This document shows, piece after piece, positions 59,221 to 64,000 of a stretch of 64,000 bases of DNA. A program made the translations under genes and the position numbers. Position 1 is the first letter of the stretch, and each line of letters begins with the position of its first letter. This stretch comes from Pontibacter beigongshangensis. Its GTDB lineage: Bacteria > Bacteroidota > Bacteroidia > Cytophagales > Hymenobacteraceae. The notes under the pieces were generated by a model. It did not search any database. It saw only the letters and a list, made by a program, of their open reading frames with translations, and had not been told where the DNA came from. Location of the stretch: NCBI RefSeq assembly GCF_014332515.1, contig NZ_VFSD01000002.1, positions 310,001 to 374,000 of the forward strand. Reading direction: 5' to 3'.

Positions 59221-60249
59221 CTATACTTTCGCTGCTCTTAAAGACGATTCTCTGATAACCGGAACAGGGTTGAGCACTACTTTGGCAGGCTGGTAACTGG
59301 CATCGTCGTTATCGATGATATTCAAAATCATTTTAAAGGATTCCTGCCCCATCAGGATGGTTTGCTGGTCTATGGTAGAGAGGCCCGGGGTAATGTGCTC
59401 GCTGAACAAATCGTTGCAAAAGCCGAATACGCCCATGTCTTTCGGCATGCGTATACCCCGCTCCTTCAGTTTTTTAATAACGCCAAGCGCCGCAAAATCT
59501 TCTACGGCAAAAATGGCATCCGGCGGAGCGGGCAAAGCCAGGAAGTTCTCTGCGGCACACTTACCGGCTTCTATGCTGATATCTCCTGCAAACACCAGCG
59601 CCGGGTCGTATTTGATGCCGTTTGCCTGCAGGGCGCCCATGTATCCTTTCAGGCGGTCGTAAAAAGCTTTGATGTGCTGCGGCCCCGACACATGGGCAAT
59701 GCGCTTATAGCCCTGTTCTATAAGATGTTCGGTGGCCAGGAAACCGCCCTGGTAATCGTCTACGGTTACGGAAGGGATATCCAGGTCGTTGTTTACTCGG
59801 TCGAACAGCACCACCGGTATGCCGTTGCGCTTGGCATGTAAAAAATGGGAGCAATCTACCGTGTCTTTTGAGATGGAAGCCAGAATACCGTCTACGCGGG
59901 CACTGATAAACGCCTTTATACCTTTAATCTCGTACTCATGCGACTCGTTTGACTGGTAAATAATGACATCGTAGCCATTGCTGTTGGCGATGTTGGTAAT
60001 ACCGTGTACTACCGAGCCGAAAAAAGCAGGCTCAGCCGTAGGAATGAGCACCCCGATCACATGCGTTTTGCCTGACCTCAGCGACGAAGCTATTTTGTTC
60101 CGGTTATAATCGAGCCGAATGGCTGTCTCCTCCACCATTCTCTTTGTCTTATCGCTTATTTCCGGGTGGTTGTTCAAAGCTCTGGACACCGTGGCAGGCG
60201 TAAGGTTCAGGTCAAGGGCGATATCCTGTAAAGTGATTCTACGCTTCAT
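59221..60249 (-). CDS. LacI-family transcriptional regulator
   Basis: A 342-aa protein from ATG 60249 (a TTG at 60273 would add 8). N-terminal HTH: RRITLQDIALDLNLTPATVSRALNNHPEIS (about 2-31) with the hinge helix ASSLRSGKT. A periplasmic-binding-type sensor domain follows (about 60-340: HVIGVLIPTAEPAFFGSVVHGI, ARVDGILASIS, IPVVLFDRVNNDLDIPSVTVDD). It would bind a sugar ligand. Local targets are suggested by the operator-like sites at 59195 and 60669. Confidence 0.92.
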   Translation of the reverse strand: MKRRITLQDIALDLNLTPATVSRALNNHPEISDKTKRMVEETAIRLDYNRNKIASSLRSGKTHVIGVLIPTAEPAFFGSVVHGITNIANSNGYDVIIYQSNESHEYEIKGIKAFISARVDGILASISKDTVDCSHFLHAKRNGIPVVLFDRVNNDLDIPSVTVDDYQGGFLATEHLIEQGYKRIAHVSGPQHIKAFYDRLKGYMGALQANGIKYDPALVFAGDISIEAGKCAAENFLALPAPPDAIFAVEDFAALGVIKKLKERGIRMPKDMGVFGFCNDLFSEHITPGLSTIDQQTILMGQESFKMILNIIDNDDASYQPAKVVLNPVPVIRESSLRAAKV

Positions 60250-60851
60250 TTCTTCTTGCCGTAATTTATTCAAATGTAGGTATCTGTTCAGGAAAACCTA
60301 ACCTGCCATATCATGCCTGTCATTTTCAAATTAAAAGGGTTATAGCGGCATCTATGTATAAGGCCATCTGCTTTTGCAGCAGAACACTTTTGGTCAGCGA
60401 CACCACGTATCGGAATTTGTTCACCCTTTATACCAATAATAAAATGTCGTGCTACGTGTGTCGTTTTTCTTCAGGTGATGCCATGTATGGTTCCGGTAAG
60501 GTAAGTCGCAGGCTATAGCACCAATAACCTATCTATGTCTTTGTTTCATCAGGCAGGCGACACCAGGTCTTGCTATGATTTGGAAGAGCCCGCTTTTTAT
60601 TGATTATGCTTAAAATTTACCGGCAGTATTAACTAACATTTGTTTATTTAGCAAAAACACTATATCTATGTAATCGATTACGACAAGCTTGCAACCAACT
60701 GATTTCTAATATAAAGAAGGTTTTTACTGGTGAATTTACCAGGTTTTACTGGCACTTAGCTTCCAACTCCACAGGCTACCAAATGGAACTTCCGGCCTTT
60801 GTAGCCGGCAAGAGGTAACTCAAGAGATTTTTCATTGTAAAACTGCATTTT
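60250..60851. other. 602-bp divergent region between the LacI and GntR regulator genes
   Basis: It contains the operator at 60669-60682 and two copies of the phrase GCGACACCA (about 60397 and 60555). No gene, CCTCCGGAGG copy or clear -7 box is seen. Confidence 0.5.
60669..60682. promoter_or_regulatory. LacI-type operator candidate upstream of the GntR regulator gene
   Basis: TGTAATCGATTACG has the perfect palindrome GTAATCGATTAC at its core and lies 170 bp before the gntR ATG. It would let LacI control the second regulator. Confidence 0.6.
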
Positions 60852-61865
60852 ATGGAACTCCTGGACCGCATCGACACCACATCTTCTATGCCTGTATATA
60901 TGCAGGTGGCCAATGCCATTGTTACCGATATCGAGTCTGGTACATTAAGGCGCGACCGGCAGCTGCCTTCTATCAACGAGCTGAGCGAGAGCTATTACCT
61001 GTCCAGAGATACAGTAGAAAAGGCGTATCAGGTGCTGCGCAAGCGCGGCGTAATCGTTTCTGTTAAGTGCAAGGGCTGCTATGTAAGCGAATCGTTTACT
61101 CCTGGCAAGTTGCGCGTGCTGCTGCTTTTCAACAAACTGAGCACCTACAAAAAGAACATTTACTACGCTATTCTCGATTCGTTTGGCGAGGATGCCGAAA
61201 CAGACCTCCAAATTCATCACCTAGACGGCAAAATATGTGAGAGCCTGCTGCAGGAAAGCCTGGGCAAATACCACTATTATGCCATTATGCCTCATTTCGA
61301 CAAAAACATGGAGCAGGCCAGGCAGGCCATCAGTAAAATACCGCACGAGCAGCTGCTTTTCCTGGACAAGAATTTTGAGGGCTACGAAGGAAAATGCGCA
61401 GCTGTTTTTCAGGATTTCGAACGTGACATCCGCCATGCCCTCCACCTGGGCAAGGACCTGCTGGGCAAGTACAGCAGGATGGTGATGGTGTACCCCGACG
61501 ATGTGCCCTACCCGCTGGAGATCGTGAAAGGCTTCCGCCATTTCTGCCGCGAAATATCGTTTGAGCACAAAGTGGTTGGCAACGGCAGCCGAGAGGAACT
61601 TGCCGGCACTGTTTTCGTGACCCTGAACGAACTGGACCTGGTAGATATAATCGAGCGGAGCAGAGCAGAAGGATTGGTAGCCGGCAAAGACTTCGGCATT
61701 ATTTCTTATAACGACACGCCGCTCATGGAAGTGCTCGAAAATGGCATTACGGTTGTCTCTACCGATCATGAGAAAATGGGGCAGACAGCAGCCTACATGA
61801 TGAAAAACAAACTGAAAGACAGTATCAAAAACCCGTTTACGCTCATCAGGCGCAATTCGCTTTAA
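60852..61865 (+). CDS. GntR-family regulator with a sugar-binding-type sensor domain
   Basis: A 337-aa protein. The winged HTH (about 1-85) shows PVYMQVANAIVTDIESGTL, RQLPSINELSESYYLSRDTVEKAYQVLRKRGVIV. The remainder (about 90-337) is a LacI-type ligand-binding domain (FRHFCREISFEHKVV, GLVAGKDFGIISYNDTPLMEVL, GITVVSTDHEKMGQTAAYMM). Bacteroidota use such proteins for fucose, rhamnose and pectin sugar genes. It faces away from lacI. A composite 3' repeat follows. Confidence 0.9.
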   Translation: MELLDRIDTTSSMPVYMQVANAIVTDIESGTLRRDRQLPSINELSESYYLSRDTVEKAYQVLRKRGVIVSVKCKGCYVSESFTPGKLRVLLLFNKLSTYKKNIYYAILDSFGEDAETDLQIHHLDGKICESLLQESLGKYHYYAIMPHFDKNMEQARQAISKIPHEQLLFLDKNFEGYEGKCAAVFQDFERDIRHALHLGKDLLGKYSRMVMVYPDDVPYPLEIVKGFRHFCREISFEHKVVGNGSREELAGTVFVTLNELDLVDIIERSRAEGLVAGKDFGIISYNDTPLMEVLENGITVVSTDHEKMGQTAAYMMKNKLKDSIKNPFTLIRRNSL

Positions 61866-61884
61866 GGGCAAGAAGCGGCAGAGA

Positions 61885-61916
61885 GCTCCTGAGGGGCCAT
61901 TTCATTAGAATAATTT
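61885..61916 (+). repeat. CCTCCGGAGG element, copy 21 (proximal end of C6)
   Basis: GCTCCTGAGGGGCC then ATTTCATTAGAATAATTT, 20 bp after the GntR stop in sense orientation. Confidence 0.8.
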
Positions 61917-62125
61917 GGTTGCTGGTCGTTAATTGCTAATTGTTTGTTGCTGATTGTTGAATGGTTGAATGGTTGATTTGGAGATGTGGAGATGTGGAGA
62001 TTTGACAATGAATTACCAGAGCAAGCTCAGAAAACTCTTAACTTTTTAAAAGGTCTTGTGCCCTGAGTCGTGCTACCTGATACGAGTATCGTGATACGTG
62101 ATGCCAGTGTCTTGTGTCCTAAAAA

Positions 62126-62157
62126 GCCTCCGGAGGGGCGTTTTGATTTGAATAATT
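62126..62157 (+). repeat. CCTCCGGAGG element, copy 22 (distal end of C6)
   Basis: GCCTCCGGAGGGGC then GTTTTGATTTGAATAATT, a direct repeat of copy 21, 241 bp apart. AAAAA before GCCTC can pair with the TTTT after it. Confidence 0.85.
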
Positions 62158-62184
62158 GCTGTGTTGGGTTATCCTATTCTCCTG

Positions 62185-63336
62185 CTAAGGCACCACTTCA
62201 TTTACCGCATCGATCATGGCCAGTACTTCTCCCGGATGCTGCCCTACTTTGTCAGCACGCTGCTTGCCCAGGCGCACAATCACAATCTCTTTCTCCGGCA
62301 TTACAATAATATACTGCCCCAGTATGCCACGGGCATAAAAGATCTCCTGCCCTTTATAATCAGGTATCAGCCACCATTGGTAGCCGTAATAATCTACTTT
62401 CTGATTATCGGTGGCGGCGGGTAGCCAGTGGGGGCTAAGGGAGGTTCTAACAAAAGCCGGATCCACGATGGTATCGCCGTGCCACACGCCGTTGTTTAAA
62501 TACAGTTTTCCTAAGCGGGCAAAGTCGCGGGCATTGGAGAAGAAACAGCAGTAGGCTTTCTCTATGCCCTCTTCATGGTCAACGCTCCATTCGGCATCGT
62601 GGGCGGCTCCTATCCGGTGCCAGAGCTTCTCTTCGGCGTAGGCGCTTATGGTTTTGCCTGTAGCGGCCTCCAGCACAAATGCCAGTAGCTGCGTATCGCC
62701 GCTCTTGTAGCTGAACTGCTGCCCCGGTGGCTCCACGGCCTCCAAGCGCCCGACTACTTTTTTAAGGTCGGTGCCATAGTATGCCTCCGTCGTAATCGAT
62801 AACGGGCTGCTATACGACTCCTCCCAGTTCAGGCCTGAGCTCATCCAGAGCAGGTGCTTCAGCCGGATCTTTGCCTTGTCGCCCTCGCGGAAGGCTGGCA
62901 AAAAATCACTAACCGGCTGCTCTACACTCTTAATTTTTCCTTCCTTAATAGCCACCCCCACCAACAGACTGATGATACTTTTGGCTACCGAAAAAGAGTT
63001 GCTCAGCGACTTGTCGGAGTAGCCTTGCCAGTATTGCTCGTGCAGAATGGAGTCGTGCCTCACCACCAGAAAAGCCACCGACTCCAGCTCCTGGTGCAGT
63101 TGCTGCAGCGAGGCGGGCATAGTTAACTTGTTGTAGTGTGCGGCCAGTGGCCAGGGCTGTGCATGCGAGGGAGCCGCAATGGTGCGCTGCTCAAATATGA
63201 GATGATCGTCGATATCGGCAAAGTTATAGCGCAGGGCACGGTACACATAATTCCTGTCGGTGAGGTGAAGCCACAAAGCCAGCCCTCCCAGCAGCAGCAC
63301 CATAAAAAGCAGGATGTAGGTTGCTTTTCGGCCCAT
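62185..63336 (-). CDS. Beta-lactamase-related serine hydrolase, membrane-anchored
   Basis: A 383-aa protein with an N-terminal membrane anchor (about 5-24) and a class-C-beta-lactamase/DD-peptidase fold. The SxxK motif is SVAK (Ser116, Lys119 in SNSFSVAKSII), and YKSGDTQLL takes the YxN place with a Ser. The third motif region is less clear (ARGILGQYI). Such proteins are usually esterases or peptidases, not drug-resistance enzymes. It lies 6 bp after the barrel gene and is likely cotranscribed. Confidence 0.85.
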   Translation of the reverse strand: MGRKATYILLFMVLLLGGLALWLHLTDRNYVYRALRYNFADIDDHLIFEQRTIAAPSHAQPWPLAAHYNKLTMPASLQQLHQELESVAFLVVRHDSILHEQYWQGYSDKSLSNSFSVAKSIISLLVGVAIKEGKIKSVEQPVSDFLPAFREGDKAKIRLKHLLWMSSGLNWEESYSSPLSITTEAYYGTDLKKVVGRLEAVEPPGQQFSYKSGDTQLLAFVLEAATGKTISAYAEEKLWHRIGAAHDAEWSVDHEEGIEKAYCCFFSNARDFARLGKLYLNNGVWHGDTIVDPAFVRTSLSPHWLPAATDNQKVDYYGYQWWLIPDYKGQEIFYARGILGQYIIVMPEKEIVIVRLGKQRADKVGQHPGEVLAMIDAVNEVVP

Positions 63337-63342
63337 ACGGGA

Positions 63343-64000
63343 TTAGAAGTCGTAACCGAGTGTTACATAAAACTTAGGGCCATTTCGGGTAAAATCGTCT
63401 TCGCTCCAGGCTACATCCAGTTTGCCATACACCCCAAACAAGGCAGAGCGCGCGCCAAAGCCATAACCTACCAAAAAGGGACTTCTGTAGTTGATCACCG
63501 TGACCTCAAAAGGATCGGAGCCGCCGCCAACGGTGCGGGTGTTAATGGAGTTGTTGCCGGTAAACGGGTTGCTGCCGCTATAGGCAGATCCGGCATCGGC
63601 AAAGGCAGTCAGCTGCAGGTTCCGGAAAAAGCCCGAAGGGATCTGCCCATCGTACAGGTACTGCACAATTGGGATGCGCAGTTCGGCGTTGCCGATCACG
63701 TATTTATCGCCGGTGCGGGTATTAAAGTTGAAGCCGCGCAAAGGTGTTACATACTGCAGGTAAAATAAATCGGCAGGGGCACCAATAGGCACCGAGTTAC
63801 GTTCGCTTTCTTCGTCTTCGGAGGCAAACAGCCAGTTATCCATGCCACCTATCAGGAAGCTTTTCGGGGCATTGCCAAAGAAGGCGCCGTAGCTCAGGCG
63901 CGTGGCCAGCACGATCTGCTTGTGCAGCTTCTGGTAGTGGCGTATGTCTACGTAGAATTTATTGAAGCTGGCCGCGTTGTCGTTTATGCTTTTCAGACTC
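63343..64000 (-). CDS. C-terminal barrel of an outer-membrane protein (TolB/PD40- or BamA-like), 5' part outside the window
   Basis: The frame is open from the window end to the stop at 63343. It gives about 218 residues of alternating strands: SFNKFYVDIRHYQ, LSYGAFFGNAPKSFLIGG, LRGFNFNTRTGDKYVIGNAELRIP, LTAFADAGSAY and a C-terminal FYVTLGYDF with a final Phe. The RGF/GDKYVIGNAELR pattern is the surface-antigen (BamA-like) barrel end. In Cytophagales it also ends long proteins with an N-terminal PD40/TolB region. Which one it is cannot be told from this part. Confidence 0.75.
   Translation of the reverse strand, partial: SLKSINDNAASFNKFYVDIRHYQKLHKQIVLATRLSYGAFFGNAPKSFLIGGMDNWLFASEDEESERNSVPIGAPADLFYLQYVTPLRGFNFNTRTGDKYVIGNAELRIPIVQYLYDGQIPSGFFRNLQLTAFADAGSAYSGSNPFTGNNSINTRTVGGGSDPFEVTVINYRSPFLVGYGFGARSALFGVYGKLDVAWSEDDFTRNGPKFYVTLGYDF

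Larger units (their letters stand above)
61866..62184. other. 319-bp region with composite 3' repeat, copy C6
   Basis: From 61885 to 62157, sense for the GntR gene. CCTCCGGAGG copies 21 and 22 in the same direction bound GTTGCTGATTGTTGAATGG, a near-tandem TTGAATGGTTGAATGGTTG, GGAGATGTGGAGATGTGGAG, TTTGACAATG, GCCCTGAGTCGTGCTACC, TGATACGAGTATCGTGATAC and CTTGTGTCCT. Confidence 0.8.

Noticed and set aside
62070-62424. Open frames across the C6 repeat and the serine hydrolase 3' end
   Set aside because: They cross repeat modules and the opposite strand of a clear gene.
1-64000. tRNA, rRNA, CRISPR arrays, insertion sequences or phage genes
   Set aside because: Looked for by eye (cloverleaf pieces, regular spacers, transposase motifs) and none found. 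The dispersed repeats lack the fixed spacers of a CRISPR array and encode nothing.

Overview
The window looks like chromosome of a Bacteroidota bacterium of the order Cytophagales, most likely near Pontibacter/Hymenobacteraceae. This is inferred from gene content: SprA of the type IX secretion system (2389 aa), the maeB-ruvA-sprA-gcvH-vanZ order, a non-catalytic EnvC-like LytM protein, weak or absent Shine-Dalgarno sequences, and promoters of the Bacteroidota type (TTTG then TAnnTTTG). The genus is a guess. I see no rRNA, tRNA, CRISPR array, phage or transposase gene.

Layout. 1-5.8 kb: cell-envelope and translation genes (end of a LolA-like gene, EnvC-like protein, tatA, a decayed second tatA, gatA, MltD-like transglycosylase). 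6-19 kb: an accessory block with an OleC-like adenylate-forming ligase, a BtaA-like aminocarboxypropyltransferase, an APH-type kinase, a GNAT protein, a rifampin-phosphotransferase-like dikinase, a UbiA prenyltransferase and an MMPL exporter. It reads like an uncharacterised lipid or small-molecule synthesis and export locus and is my main candidate for an undescribed system. 19-19.7 kb: MazEF toxin-antitoxin. 20-31 kb: maeB, ruvA, sprA, gcvH, vanZ. 31-42 kb: M28 peptidase, SGNH lipoprotein with FadL porin, TrxR-like flavoprotein, cyanophycinase-like peptidase, ArfB, hypotheticals, and two copies of a 54-aa membrane micropeptide family. 42-48 kb: two GH13 enzymes flanking an LLM flavin oxidoreductase, then a YczE-type membrane protein. 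48-53 kb: NHL/thioredoxin protein, YicC RNase, SulP transporter. 53-62 kb: a small pectin-type sugar locus (GH2 enzyme, two rhamnogalacturonan-acetylesterase-like proteins, aldo/keto reductase, LacI and GntR regulators) with two matching LacI-type operator candidates. 62-64 kb: serine hydrolase and the end of an outer-membrane barrel protein.

Between the genes lies a dense family of short repeats. A roughly 32-bp element built on the palindrome CCTCCGGAGG followed by an A/T arm occurs about 22 times. About 15 copies lie at gene 3' ends in the sense orientation, where they can be read as small hairpin-plus-U-tract terminators. Several are part of longer (200-270 bp) composite 3' elements made of recurring modules. 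Other inverted repeats (at 14.8, 19.8, 54.2 and 57.8 kb) add to this repeat layer. All positions, counts and motif matches come from reading by eye, without database or folding searches.
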